A DNA stretch of 64,000 nucleotides from Lycocorax pyrrhopterus obiensis (GCA_014706295.1 JACSVZ010000022.1:7706830-7770829); one strand, 5' to 3'; shown: positions 14,440 through 26,478, numbered from the stretch's first letter. The notes: generated by a model from the letters alone, not told the origin. Program-made: numbers and translations.

Positions 14440-14590
14440 GAGATTTAGCCAATGCTTCAAGTATTTGGGCAAGTCATGTTAAAAGCCCAGTGACTCAGTT
14501 TATCCATCTGTGTAATGGGGCATTCCCTTTGTCTCAGGGCTGTTGAAAGGCATAATGAGATCTTGCAGAGATGTTGGGCTGCAGGTATTC
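14440..14590 (+). repeat. MIR / CORE-SINE-like fossil
   Basis: The order of words matches the core and 3' half of MIR-type SINEs on the plus strand: TTTGGGCAAGTCATGTTAA (MIR 'TTGGGCAAGTTACTTAA'), then GTGACTCAGTTTATCCATCT and GTGTAATGGGGCATT ('CTCAGTTTCCTCATCTGTAAAATGGGGATAA'), then CAGGGCTGTTGAAAGGCATAATGAGAT ('AGGGTTGTTGTGAGGATTAAATGAG'). Spacing between the words is also MIR-like. The tRNA-like head (A and B boxes) is not recognisable. A further stretch at 14,718-14,750 (AAGTTCTTTGAAGCTCTTTGG) resembles the 'AAGCGCTTTGAGATCCTTGG' tail of the same superfamily but is displaced, so it may be a second piece. SINEs of this group are ancient and are shared by mammals, reptiles and birds. Confidence 0.62.
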
Positions 14591-17479
14591 AGCGTCTCCC
14601 AGGGCTTGGTCATTAGGTCTTGATGAAGCCGACCTTGCTCATGAAAGGAGAGGCAGAGACTTCCAAGAGTCCAGCAGGACTGCTCAGATGAGGAAGTGCT
14701 GGAGAAGTTGCTTTGTGAAGTTCTTTGAAGCTCTTTGGAGAGCAGCAACTAAAGCATGAAAATTCCTGCCCTTGCCAATTTTAATGAAATATGACCAAGT
14801 TTGTTTTAGTGGGGTTTACTTCAAAATGTCCTTTTGTGTCTGAAGAAAGCAAAGTGGCTTTGTCAGCTTTGCTTGTGAGGTAACAAAAGTACTTGAAATT
14901 GAGCTGTAAAGGAGCAGTCTTTTAATTTAGTGGCGTTTGGTATCATTCAATAAATGATAGACTAACAGCAGCTGGCGTTTGTCTCAGAATTTCCCGGGCA
15001 GATTTCTCCAATCTTGGGGAAAGAAACGACAGTGAAGAATAAAGTTCAGGAATACTGAGGCCAAAAATGCCCTCACAAGTCTCTTCTGCCTCAATTGCAC
15101 AAATGCAGAGCCTGTGGACAGTGGGTGCTTGCCCTGGAGAGGTGAGTTACTGCTCTCAGGTCTCCCAGGAGCAGGGGCAACTCTGGTCTAACTCTCTGTG
15201 CATGTGTTTTTCTCCTGTCTGTTTCTATTTTGCCTTTTTTGTGACAAGTACTACAGTGAAGGTCTGCTTCCTTTTGCTCATTTTTCACAGCTTTCCATAA
15301 TTCCTGGCCCAGTTAACTCTGGCCTTGTTTGGACATGCTTCTCCTACTGCAGCTCTGATTTTCACCATGGAGCTGGAAAATCAGATGGTTTCAAATGGCT
15401 GGAGGGTGCTGCCAAACAAGTGGGGATCAGTCCTCAGTCAGAATGTCTGGGATCACTGAATACCTTTGCTTTTAGTGTCTTTGTGGGATAACATTTCTAC
15501 CCTTATAAATGCCAGGCATGAGACAAGGGCTGTTTTCTTACGGGAAAAAAAAAAGCAACACTATCCTGGCACAATTACAGAGCACAATTTCCTAAAGGAC
15601 AAGGAAAACACATCTTCTGGCATCTTTGTTCATTCACCCAGTTCCCCACCTGGCAGTAGATGTGTTCACTTTGCAAATGTCACTTTGTCGTAACACTTTG
15701 TCCTTTGCTGTCTACTAAATTTTATGCAATGACAGTCATGGTGAACTAAAGTTTTAAAGTCCTGAGGGCTAGTTCCATTCTCACATGAGATTCTGCCTAG
15801 TCTTTCCTGAATATTTTAATTCAACTCCACGTCTTGAATAACTCAGCACTGCTTGGCTTGCAAAATCTCACGTTTTACAGTGGGAAGCGGAAGAAAACAA
15901 CTAGCTCTTTACATTGCTCACACTCAAATAGTAACTGCAAAGGAAATGTTCAGTCTTTCAGCATCCAAAATTTTGTGGTACAACCCGGCTCCACTTGTTG
16001 GATCATCCCTTTCCCTACTGCATGTCCACATACTGTGACAGAAAATAAGCATGCGTGTCTGGCTTTCTGTCCCCATTAGCCTCTCCATTTCTTGTGACCT
16101 TCCAATCTCTTCGGTCCAGGTGTACCAGCAGGTTACCAGCCAGTGACTTAATGACAAATGAGCCCCTTCTCCACCTAAGCTGTCTCTGTGTCCCCTGTGC
16201 TTCTGTGGTTGATGGAACACAGCTCAGGATCTGTTGCAAATTGTTTATTTTATACTGCTCTATCAGGCACCATTTTGTATGGCCAGGATTAATCTGCTGC
16301 CCAGGCAGAGCACTGGAGAGGAAAACAAATACTCAGCTTCTGAATGGAAAGGTGACTGGGAGGGAGATTGTGCGAGTTCACTGAGCGTTACTGTTACGAA
16401 ACCTCTGTGCTGGTTTTGCAGGATTGTGCAGATAACCAGAATGAAATGACTCGCCTACAATGAAGGGAGAGAATATTCAAGATATTTCTGTATCTCTCAG
16501 ACTCAGGATGTTGTACCTCAACCACCAATATATATCTTTGGGGATTTCCCTTTCTGACCATAATATCAAAGCCACAAACAGATCAGAAAAATGCCTGGTT
16601 TAAAATGAGACCTATTTTGCGGGTTGAGAGAAAACCACTGAAAAATCCCAGATCATTCTGCCAAGCCTATGAATTACAAATAGCAGACATGCTGGCTCAA
16701 GAAAACCCTTAGTTGCCAAACGCTCACCGTTATCTTCTTTGCTATGTTCCTTGCAGGTGTCAGGCTGCTGTGAGCTTAGCAGACACCACAGATTTCCTTG
16801 GACAGGCTAATACCTTTCCTGAGAGACATCTGTAGTCAAGACACAGCTGGAAACAAATGTGTCCTGTGTCTTCTCTGTCATAACTCATCTTTCCAGGGAG
16901 GCTCCTGGAAGGACTCTGTGCTGTGACTGTTTTCTTGTTTAAGGCAGGACTAAGCACCATCCAGTGCTGAGGCCTTTCAGCTCCTCTGACATCTGGCCTG
17001 TAACATTCCCCTCCTCATCTGGGATGCAGAATTTCTCCTTGTCCCTGGCTGCCAGTTGGCTGTGCCCTGGTGCTGAAGGAGATTTGTTCCTTGTTTCAGA
17101 AGAGCCATGGCTAGACCTTTGCCCTCTCTTCTGCAACATGTGGCTGCCACAAGCATCAGGCTTTGTTCACTCTTGTTAGGTTGGGAAGGATGGTTGTGGG
17201 AATTTGGTGTTCTGCAGGTAAAGAGCCACTTCCAGCAGTACCTCTTGTTCCATTTGTACCTGAGTGTCTTTCACCATCCCATATTCCGCAAGTGGCTGAA
17301 CTGGCTGCTGGTTCCTGGGCCTCTTTTCTCCCCGTCTGGGCTTCCTTTGCCCAAGCTCTCTGCTCTGGGATATGCTGATGGAGAGTTACCCCTTCTGTTC
17401 TGCTGCACCGTGCTCTCCTGCAGGGACTGCTGATGCAGCAGCTTCAGAGTGGGACCCTCTACAAGAAGAAATCTTGCAC

Positions 17480-17780
17480 TTAAAAATCTCCTGTTAACAA
17501 CATTCAAAATACGATCCGTTAATCAAAAGCACATTGCTGAAAATACTCCCAGTGCTCCTCGTGCTAATTCCAATAAAGAATAAACTTTCACGGCAATCTG
17601 TAAGTCGAGTGAGTTTTCAGCAAAAGTATACACAAAGAAAAGAAAATCTATAACTTTCGAGTAATTTAATCGAAAGGATACATTTACAACTTGCCAAGTA
17701 TATTTTGGGAATGTTGTTAACTAATGAATTCTGAGGAATGACACCACTTAGATTCGACATGATAATAAGCACAGAGATAT
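17480..17780. promoter_or_regulatory. Candidate conserved non-coding block
   Basis: It is AT-rich and repeat-free but keeps several CpGs in AT context: ATACGATCCGTTAATC (17,509), GCTCCTCGTGCTAATT (17,553), TTTCACGGCAATC (17,587), AGTCGAGTGAG (17,602) and CTTTCGAGTAATTTAATCGAAAGG (17,656-17,679). The last is a near-perfect inverted repeat (CTTTCGA ... TCGAAAG, 10-base loop). In methylated vertebrate DNA such isolated CpGs usually decay, so their retention hints at constraint. No open frame of interest overlaps. The assignment is inferred. Confidence 0.33.
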
Positions 17781-18419
17781 CCCTTGTTGATCTCAATTTC
17801 TTCCCACTGGGAGCCTTATTAAGCCTGGCAGTGAGTCTCAGAAAGTTTTTGCTAGGAATGGGCTGTTAAGACCAAAGGAACACTGTGCCATTAGAGGTGG
17901 AAACAAGCAAAATATTGGGGATAAGCAAGAACATTTTGAGTAGGTTGGGAAATCTTGAAAAGAAAAAAGGTCCTTTTGAAGGGCAAATCAGAGGAATTCC
18001 TTAGCATTAAAATTGTCTTTGTTCCATGTTTTGCTCAGCCACTCTAATAAATAGAGAAATCATATAACTTTGGTGACCACTCACACATTTCAGTGGAGAG
18101 CTCTTGAGCAGAGTCCTGCTGTGATCATGTCATGACCAACTGGGCATAATTTGTTTGCACCATTCCCTTGCTGAAGAAATCCTCAAGAAAGGCGAAATCA
18201 TAAAAAAAAAGAATCATGATTATATTCATGTAAAATCTCTGAGTAGGAAAACCAAGAAGATACATCCCTCCATAAGAAAAAGTTCATAATGAATAATTCA
18301 ACTTGCTTTACTAGTTACTGCGAGTCCTGCCCTAGTTAGCCAGGCTGGAGAATGCTGAGTTAATGAAGGCTACTGCTCTGACAGAGAAGAGAAGGAGCAT
18401 GATTTCAGCAGACTTACAA

Positions 18420-18830
18420 ATATATCTCTCTATTTATTTTTTAAACTTCATTAAGTGGAGTTAATAAAACTATAAAAGCACATCCTTAGTGTGCAGTACA
18501 CGAGTGCTCCCATTAATTCAACTGCTGTTCCTTATGTTTAGAGTTAAGCAAAAGCTTTTAACAATTTGCTAAACCCAGTCTCTGCTCCTTGGCCTGGAAG
18601 TTACTTTTGCATTTGTCCTGCCCAAACAGTCAAGAAATGATAAAGGAACAACTCCTGAAATTATTAAGAGCTTGACCTGTCTGCATAATACCCATAATAA
18701 TAACTCTTTTGTCATCAAAGAGATTCTCACTGGAGCCTGGGAGCGTGTAATTTTCTCGGGGGCCATTGTGCATGTGATCCACAATGCTGTCTCATCAAAT
18801 AATCAAGCGCAGTGCTGCCGCTGGGATGTT
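18420..18830. promoter_or_regulatory. Candidate conserved non-coding block
   Basis: Unique sequence with TAAT/ATTA words (CTTCATTAAGTGGAGTTAATAA near 18,449; CCCATTAATTCAAC near 18,509; CCATAATAATAACTCTTTTGTC near 18,691). ATCAAATAATCAAGCGCAGTGC follows near 18,794, and GGGAGCGTGTAATTTTCTCG near 18,740. The stretch ATTTGCTAAACCCAGTCTC and the well-spaced mix of homeodomain, forkhead-like and SOX-like (AACAAT, ACAATG) words give it a regulatory appearance. A minus-strand frame of 71 codons overlaps but shows no protein signature. Confidence 0.27.
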
Positions 18831-20329
18831 TAGAAAATTATGCTTTCTGTGTGTCCATAAAACAAGAGTTCAGGGAGGCTTTTTAGGATGGGAAGTATTA
18901 AAAAAAAAAAGAAGATATACTTTCCATCTCCAAATGCACTACAAAAGAAGAAAAAATCCATTTCCTTCCTCCTTAAATCTCTCTCCTTAAATAACAATGA
19001 TCACAAGCAGCAGACTGTTGTGACAAAAGAGCAGAAAAAAGCACTTAAATGCACAACTCCAAAACAGACAAAGGATAATTGCAAAGTAGACATGACATAG
19101 GTGAAGTGGCTTCTGCTTTTAAGGAAAACAAGATTAAGGAAACAGTATGGTTCTTTTTGTTATCCACCCAATCTAATCCCAACTCCAAGCAAGGAGTGGC
19201 ACAGAGGCATCACAGTTTGGCACTGTGACCCCAGCTGAGGAAATTGCCAGAGCAAGTGCTCGTGTGCCATTAGTGTTCAATATGAGCTTCCAGGGCTTTG
19301 CTGAATTTGGGGATTTGGAGCATTTTAAGCAGTGTTTGTTTAGAGCTGGATGTTTTTAACACTGTTAATTATTCGCAGTTAGAAATAGGTTTGCACCAGT
19401 AAAACGTGCTCTTAGCTGTACGCATTCTAGTCTGGTCCTTAACACTGCCACTCTCAACTTATTCTGCTTCTCATTTAATAAGGACAATATTTCATTTGCT
19501 GCTTTTATCTTCTGTTAGGCTTTAAACTCTTGGGTGAGGGCCCTTGAATGTCCTATCTGCAGTTATCTGCAAGTTATAAGCATTGAGGGGGAATTGAAGA
19601 AGTGTTCAGCTCCAGACCAGCTCTGCTGGAGTCCATGGGAGTTTTTCCCATTGGTAGGGTGGGTGGGAAAAGTAGGGTAGATCTTGGTGTTCCAGGAAAT
19701 TTCCTCCACCAGTGCCAATAACTCAGCAACTCGCTTTGGCAATGGCCAAGTATGTTTTATGTTTTTTTGTCCATGTTAAGTTACTGAAAGTCTTGCTTTG
19801 ACCGAATCCAGGATTAGATGTTTGCATTTTTAGAGCTCTCAGATTTAGCTCTCATTCCGGGTGCACAGGCAGACTCTTTACTGTAAAATCCGTAACTTTG
19901 GTGTGTGTCAGATCATCTCACTCTGCTGAGAAGCAGGGTTTCCTGCAGCGGGTGGCTCGAGAGCCTGCCTCTTAAGGTCAAATCACAGGTCACTTTTCCA
20001 ACCACAACCTGAAAAATCTCTACAGCTGGGCAAATATTGCAAAAAGCATTTATCTAGGAGAGGCCACGTGTTTGCCTCAGTGGCACTTGCTTTCTGCAAA
20101 CGTTCATGTAAGCAACCTTCTGTTTGCACAGTAAAACAAAGTATTGCAGAGACCATACTCTAACGTTGCTCACGGGGCTGTTTGGAGAGGTCCTCCAAAG
20201 GCCTGGGCTATGAAGTTGTATATGGACTAACAGAATAAAAATATTTGATTATCATGAATCCTCCTTGACCGTCAGAAGTGGAAAAGAAGATCTCAAAATA
20301 CTGCAGGATTTATGATAGAATTATGACAG

Positions 20330-20460
20330 CTGGTAACTAAATTTAATATCTTTATGCTTTTTGATCTTTGTAAAACAGAGATAATACTTCTTTAATGCTA
20401 AGGGACTGAATACAAGGATGAAATAATTTAAAACTTTGCGGTTCTCAGCTTTTGAACTGG
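20330..20460 (+). repeat. MIR / CORE-SINE-like fossil
   Basis: The segment is colinear with the 3' half of MIR-type elements. It reads TGATCTTTGTAAAACAGAGATAATACTTC (MIR 'TCATCTGTAAAATGGGGATAATAATACC'), then AGGGACTGAATACAAGGATGAAATAATTTA ('AGGGTTGTTGTGAGGATTAAATGAGATAA'), then AAAACTTTGCGGTTCT, a plausible copy of the 'AAGCACTTTGAGATCCT' tail. The element is diverged and AT-shifted, as expected for an old neutral relic. The 5' tRNA-related part is not visible. It lies about 0.5 kb upstream of the old CR1 fragment, so this stretch holds two relics from deep amniote history. Confidence 0.52.
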
Positions 20461-20989
20461 CAAGGACTGCATAATAGGTAGACAGATTAAAATGTTGATC
20501 AGTTAATGGACACAGCAGTTAATGGATAAGTTGTTCATAGAATAAAAGAGAAGAATTTTGAGTAAAATTGGGCTTGCACTATTGGATTGCAATGCTAGTG
20601 TCCAGCACACACAGTCTCAGATTCGTTCTATCCCTGAAGGCTGTATCTCCTTTACCTGTGGAAAATGTTTCTGTTATCACCTCCCATCCTATTCTTAATC
20701 ACCATTTTGCAGAAAAACAATCCCACCTGTCCTTTCCCCAGCTCTTTACACTCTGAGCTGTTGTTGTAATTTCTCCAGTTTGCATTGTGCAGGGATGTCT
20801 GTTATCCTGCCTGTCTTCAACTCTGTCTCCTCACATGTGGTCTCCCCTCTACTTCCCTCACAGTGCTGTGTCTTCTGACGACGTGCACACTTCACTTTCC
20901 ATCCCCCTCTCGGGTGGGTCACTGATGCATGAACAAGCCCCCACCTCTGCTCCCAGAGGCGCTCCACTTCTCACCTCTCACCGTTACCC

Positions 20990-21305
20990 CATCTGTATCC
21001 ATTTATCACCACTTTCCAACTTGTCTAACCTCGGTTACTGAGCCATTCTTTTTTGTAGCCAATTGAGAATTTCACTATCAATGCCAGACTTATTAACCCT
21101 AAGTCTGTTATGCAGTATCGTATGGAGGAAAAAAAAAAGCCTTGTGGAAGTCCAAGTCAATTATGTCTGCTGCTTCAGCCCTGTCAGCTCTCATCGTCAC
21201 CTCCACTCCAAGGAGTTAATCATATTTGCTGAGGATGACCTACTATTCATAAATGGATTCTGCTGGCTGCCCTTGCTTAGCTTCCCATTGCAAGAGCCTG
21301 TGTGG
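20990..21305 (-). repeat. Old, diverged CR1-type LINE fragment
   Basis: The plus strand follows, with many substitutions, the reverse complement of the CR1 end-of-ORF2 region. Recognisable points in order are: a GAGCCATTCTTTTTTGTAGCC stretch matching the usual 'CCAGCCAGTTTTTTACCCA' part; AAAGCCTTGTGGAAGTCCAA matching 'AAAGCCTTACTGAAGTCAAGG'; then ATTATGTCTGCTGC; and finally ATTCATAAATGGATTCTGCT matching 'TTCATAAACCCATGCTGACT'. The spacing between these words is kept. An A-run near 21,129 and scattered changes show it is long dead. Divergence is much higher than in the CR1 copy near 54.7 kb, so it is an older subfamily, possibly an early amniote CR1 or L3-like element. A plus-strand frame of 83 codons here is only the antisense of this relic. 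Confidence 0.72.
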
Positions 21306-21886
21306 CATCCATAATCTCCCCCAATACTGGGGGATAGGGTATAATAACTCTCTAATTTTGTCATTCCTCCAGCCAACTGCCCCCACGTGATGTTACTTTT
21401 GTCACCAACAGGAGCTTGAGAGTGATTTCTCCCCTAAAGGACTGCACCAAAATGACAGCCCCTGTAATAGGCACAAGCACACAGCACAAGGTGACGGCTG
21501 ATGAGCTGCTGAACTCCAGAGACGAAGAGTGGAGAGAATTTGAAGGCACCCAGGGTGGGTGAGAAGATGCTGGGCCATGTCCCCGCCGCGGGTCAGGAGC
21601 AGAGCTGGGAACAGAGCTGGCTTTTCCCATGTCCTTGGGCCTTGCTCTGGCTCTGACTATTTTTATTCAGGAGCCTCTTGGCAATGGTGTCCTCCAGCAC
21701 AGGAGCAAAAGGTACACGGCTCCATGTGCATCACCGGGGTGTCCCTGTTAACAAAGGCTAATCAAGCAGCAGATTGGAAAAGCAGAGCTGACACGTGTGA
21801 TGAATGCACGGTGGGGCAGAGGGTGATCATATGTAATGAAATATGTCAATTCAAGTCATAATAAAAACAATGAACTGACGACCTGA

Positions 21887-21937
21887 CAGCGAGGGTGGAA
21901 TCCATCTCAGCGAGGGTGGAATCCATCTCAGCGAGGG
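21887..21937. repeat. 21-bp tandem repeat, about 2.4 copies
   Basis: The unit CAGCGAGGGTGGAATCCATCT occurs twice without a single difference (21,887-21,907 and 21,908-21,928), followed by the first nine bases of a third copy. Complete identity suggests a recent slippage duplication. Each unit contains one CpG. Confidence 0.97.
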
Positions 21938-23094
21938 CGAGCTGTCTGTGCCAGTGCCCACAGGCTGGGCTGCTCCTGGCATCAGGGGAAGGAGACACGT
22001 GTCCCCAGAGGATGACCTGCCAACCATCACAGGCGCTGAGCTTAGGGTGACCTGTCCTCCAAAGGGGCATGTCTTTACCTTCTGTTGAAGAAGCAGCTTT
22101 GGAGGCTGATTTTTAGCATTCTAAATGCCAGGAGAAGGCAGAAAGGCTTTTCTAATTATGTGGCTTGATGTAGTTAAACGCTGTTTCGGATTCCTCAGAG
22201 TAGCTAAAGCACCCCTTCTCCTCCCCACCCCACAGCACCATGCAGGACACTATCTGATCCCGAGGCTCCTCAGGCAAAGAAAAGAGCAGTGTTGCCTGTG
22301 GATTATGATAATTGCATCAGGGGAGCTGCTAGACTGAGCTTTGTATTCTTACTCCCGTGTTACCCATAGTCCCAGACAGTGAGCTGAGGCTGTGGCCTTG
22401 AGGAACAGGGAATCCCTACTCACCCACAGCATCCAGCAAACAAGAAAATCAACCTGCAACTCCTGCAATGAGAGTCTCCTCAGTAATAACTGAATACCTG
22501 CACTTCGGAGTGTCATGCTGAAATGAGGCTGCTTGCCATATAAATAGACTCCAGGTAGAGGTTATGTTTTTATGCAGTCTAAAATGTGGGGGTTTATACT
22601 TGTTATCTATGATTATTTGTTAGAACTGCAGTCAAACCCAGGTTACAGTACAGCAACAGTAACTGCAGTCTAAAAAGTCATATCAAGGGAAACTGAGCTT
22701 AAACTCCCTCCAAAAAAGAAAACAAAAAAGAGTTATAATGATAATCCTTCCAGAGTAGGCTTGCACGTCTTTGTCTTCAATGGGAAAATTTTTTATATCA
22801 AAACAGTCATTTTGACAAAAAGGATTGTTAAGTGTCATTTCTTGCTAGTTAGTCATGAAGTTGTCCTTAATATATGCAGGTATTTCAAGTACTACATAAA
22901 AGTCACTCCACCAACACAACTTCTCTTGTATATCTGGACCTGAATCTAATTATTGCATTGTATCAGCAGCAGCATAATAATTAAATTCTCATTGTAAAAT
23001 GAGGACAAGTTCACTGCAATTCGTGGGATCAGATACAAATAAAATACTCTAATTTTATTGAAAATGGCATGGATCCACTTGCTCTGTGTTAACT

Positions 23095-23190
23095 AAGATC
23101 CTGAGACCTCCAAAGATCTTCACAGAGCACGTGAAATCTGGGCTTCACAACTTCTCTATTCCTAATTACACAGATTAAGAGGCTTGTGTT
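23095..23190 (-). repeat. Weak CORE-SINE/MIR-like relic
   Basis: GAGACCTCCAAAGATCTTCACAGAGCAC loosely follows 'GGATCTCAAAGCGCTTTACA'. GGGCTTCACAACTTCTCTATT and TTACACAGATTAAGAGGCTTG loosely follow the 'CCTCACAACACCCCTATGAGG ... TTTTACAGATGAGGAAACTGAGGC' portion of minus-oriented MIR-type elements. The order is right but many positions differ, so this could be coincidence. Confidence 0.28.
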
Positions 23191-25444
23191 TGAAACTTTT
23201 GTGTTGGTTTTGGTTTGTATATCTCCCCTTCCCCACTCCTACTAACCAAATTCTAAGTAAAACTCTTTTTCTCTTTTTTCTTTTTTTCCCCCCCTCAGTT
23301 CTCCATCTGGCTGTAGTTAAATGTAGAAGCCATATGAAATCTGTGTTGCCTTTCTCGTGTTTTCACAGCAGAGTGTTACTGCAAGGGAAGCTTCCATGAG
23401 GAGCCAGGGGCCATGCACTGCATTAGCATCTGAGCAGGCAGTGCAAAAAATCAGATCTGATTCTGCCTGTGGAAGATAAATGAGCCAGAGTCCCCAATGC
23501 CCAAGATTTGGTCATCTCTTTATGAGTTCTGAAGTACCTATTAGCAGCTTTGATGAGTGCCAGGGGAGATGAAGTCTACCTTGAACAATGTTAGAAAGCT
23601 GAATCAAATCACTTGAAATCTCCCAGAGGGAGAAACAGCCTGAACTGGTTACAGGTTTACATGAACACTCTCATGGTGGGGGAAAAAGTGAGCATTTTTT
23701 TTCTTGAAGAAAAACCTCCCAAGGATTTACTCTTATGTATAAGAGCTACTTCTCCAGCCATTTTATGGATGTAGTTAGGCAGATTTGCTGAGGATTTTAT
23801 CCCCATTCTGTGTCTTTTCCACCAAGAGGTACAACCTGCTAAGATGAAGCAGGTGAAAATGAACTTTTCATGCACTCTGCCACGGCCTGTTCAGGGTGGC
23901 CCTGCAGAATAGTTTAGGACAGTATGTCATTCCAAAGCACTACGCAGTCAAAGAATGTGGATCCTGTGCTCATGTGTGGGTTGCTGGACACGAAAGGGTA
24001 TGAGCACACAGTTAAAACTGAGTTACTCTGACTTAGCAAGTCACTGTGTGTCAGTGGAGCCACAGGAACTGCTTTTGGATTTGGTTTTAGCAAAGCAGGA
24101 TCGCTGAAAGTGCCTTCAAGCTTCCAGCTGGGGTTCTGCTTATTCCTGATTAGAAACGAGCTCATCTTCACTGATAACAGACCCTAAAGCCATTTGCATA
24201 CCTGTGCCTCAAATCTCGCTGTGCCAGGCACTTCAGAATTGGAGTTCACCACTCCTAAAGTTTGTTGGGGTTTTGTGTCTGTGTTTGGGATCAGAAACTG
24301 ATACCAGAGCTCCCAGACATTGTTTACCAGTTTTTGGCAGAGGTGGCTGTGGCAGAGAAGTGACGACACAGAGGCAGGGGCAGTCACTCTGTGCATAGGT
24401 GGGGGCACACACCTCTCCAGCACTTTCCTGCTCCCCTTTCCATTACAGGGCTGGGGATAGCAAGGTTCTCCAAGCTCGAGCCCACAGACTGGGTGGGAGA
24501 GAGGAAGAACTGCTGCATGCTTTTTTTTGCAAGAGAAGTGGAGCCGTGGTGGTCCTACCACCTGACCACTGTCACTGCGGAAGCCTGTGGTGCAGCCAGC
24601 CAGTATTTTCCAATCCCAGGAAAGTGGGACCAGAGGAGAGGGATTCCTTGCTTCCGCAAACAGTTGTCTCCATGACTGTCCCTGCACTTAGTTTGACACA
24701 AAGGCCAAAATGAGTAAGCTGGGAGGAGCTGATGTTTTTAGAGTGGTTGAAGATGTGGAGCACACTGCTGTCAATGCCCTAACTCTGTTTGCATCAGAGA
24801 TGCTCCAAGTCCAGCCAATTTGCTGGCAGATAACAACTCTCTCATCCCTCTCTCTTACAGCTTGCATAGTCACTCGAGGCCTTTCCTTGAAATCTTGGTC
24901 TGGGAGGACGAACTGAGATCCAGCTGAACGCAGTTCATTTTCTGTTCAATGCATTCAGTGGATGCTCTGAAGCAGATTTTGATGCCAGACATCTGTGCTG
25001 CTTGCACGCACCCAGGAAAGGCTTGTTCTGTCATGACAGAGCTTAGAGCAGGATTATTCATGTCTGATAGTGATGCTTGGTAGCAACTCCTGAAGCCTTG
25101 AACATTGCAGAGCATCAGAGGCTGTCACTGTCAGTGCTTTCTTCACTGCAGGGAGCTGTGTAAGTAATGTTCAGCCTAATTTAGAAGAAAAATGAGCTGG
25201 ATTTGCAGCAAGAGTGATTTTTCTACTGTAGCCAGTGAAGAGGAACCCCAGGCAGCGGTGAGGAGATCCCAGCTGGGGCTGTGTGTTGTGACTGAGGGGC
25301 TTAGGAGGAAAAGTGTTGTACCTGAAGGGCAGTCACAGGGTGGGTGATGGCAGTGCTGTGCAGCAGTTCCCTTGCCAGTAGCTCAGACCCTGCTTTGTGC
25401 CTCTGGAGTCAGGACTGTGCATATGGGGAAATGTTTTTTACTAT

Positions 25445-25484
25445 TTTTTTATTTATCTGTCTATTTATTTATTTACTCACTCAC
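25445..25484. repeat. TTTA-rich simple repeat with TCAC end
   Basis: Interrupted TTTA/TCTA tetranucleotide units are followed by three TCAC-like units (ACTCACTCACTC). It is short and impure. Confidence 0.75.
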
Positions 25485-26438
25485 TTTTTTCCAGGTGCAG
25501 GATAGTCCTTCATCTAAAAGCTGTTACACTGAATCCCTTAGAGGGTCTTTGGGTTTCTCCTTTGCTCAGTGTTTTTGCGACAGGTGCTTCTTGTGCTCTC
25601 CATCTGGGCTGGGGTGGGATGGGTGATAAGTGAGTGCTGACAGCATAATAATGTGAGTCTATTTTGACCTGAAGAAAAAGAATCAGCCAATAAAAAGAGA
25701 TTTAGAAGATACCAGCTTTGCCTTCTGTCCTTTTCCCCTTGTTGCATGGAGCAAATGGGCAGGGATGAGTTGAACTTGAAGCCCAGACCAACAATTTCAG
25801 GTATATAAAATGATTTGAATGGAAAGCTTGGGGTCCTTGCAGCTCCACTTCCCCTGGGAACAAAAGAACTTTAGAAGCACAAGGGGAAGCCAGAAAAGCT
25901 TAGTTAAGCCCTAATGATTGCTGAAGGAAACCAGTAAAACTAAAAGAGGAAACAAGTCCCAGTATAAACCTACCCACCCGCTCTGAGCTGAGGAGGTTAC
26001 TTTGTGGGCTGTGGTTTTGAATGCCTACAGTTCACAAAGACCCCCTCCTCCTCTCCTGACCCCACACCCATGGTAGTGGAGGGTTTGCAGGGCAGAGGGA
26101 CTGCTCAGCAGGAAAGGAATTTTCCCACTGGGCATTAACCAAGGAGGAAAACTGATCACAGGGTTTCCCGCAAGTGAGGCCATGCAAAACAAGTAATACA
26201 AACATCCCAAACCATTCAAAATCACAGTCCTCTCATGGCACCTGCCGCCTGCACAGGATGTTCCTCAGAACTGATGCCTCAGCTCTTTACCCTCGTGAGA
26301 GCTTTGAGGCAGTGTCACACAGCCACTGGCAAAACCCAGAACCGGGATGCAGCAATGGAGAGCAGCGGGAACTCTGATGCTGTGAAAGGAAATTCAGACT
26401 AGTGGGAGTCAGCTACACAGCAGGAGGTAGTAAGTCCT

Positions 26439-26478
26439 ATCCAGTTGGAGCAGTGTCCATCCAGTTGGAGAAGTGTGA
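26439..26478. repeat. 20-bp tandem duplication
   Basis: ATCCAGTTGGAGCAGTGTCC is followed directly by a second copy with a C-to-A change inside and a diverged last two bases (ATCCAGTTGGAGAAGTGTGA). Confidence 0.92.

Larger units (their letters stand above)
14591..20329. other. Unique non-coding DNA between SINE fossils
   Basis: No coding region is supported. Frames of up to about 110 codons (16,055-16,384 plus; 17,107-17,433 plus) lack family features. Two candidate regulatory blocks (17.48-17.78 and 18.42-18.83 kb) are annotated separately. An A-run at 18,900-18,911 interrupts otherwise complex sequence. Confidence 0.75.

Noticed and set aside
24010..24085. Possible minus-strand MIR-like relic (AAAACTGAGTTACTCTGACTTAGCAAGTCACTG)
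   Set aside because: Only loose similarity, with the order of core words not kept; below my threshold.
24184..24687. 167-codon minus-strand open frame as a gene
   Set aside because: Overlaps several open frames on the other strand in GC-richer DNA; no recognisable protein family or start context.
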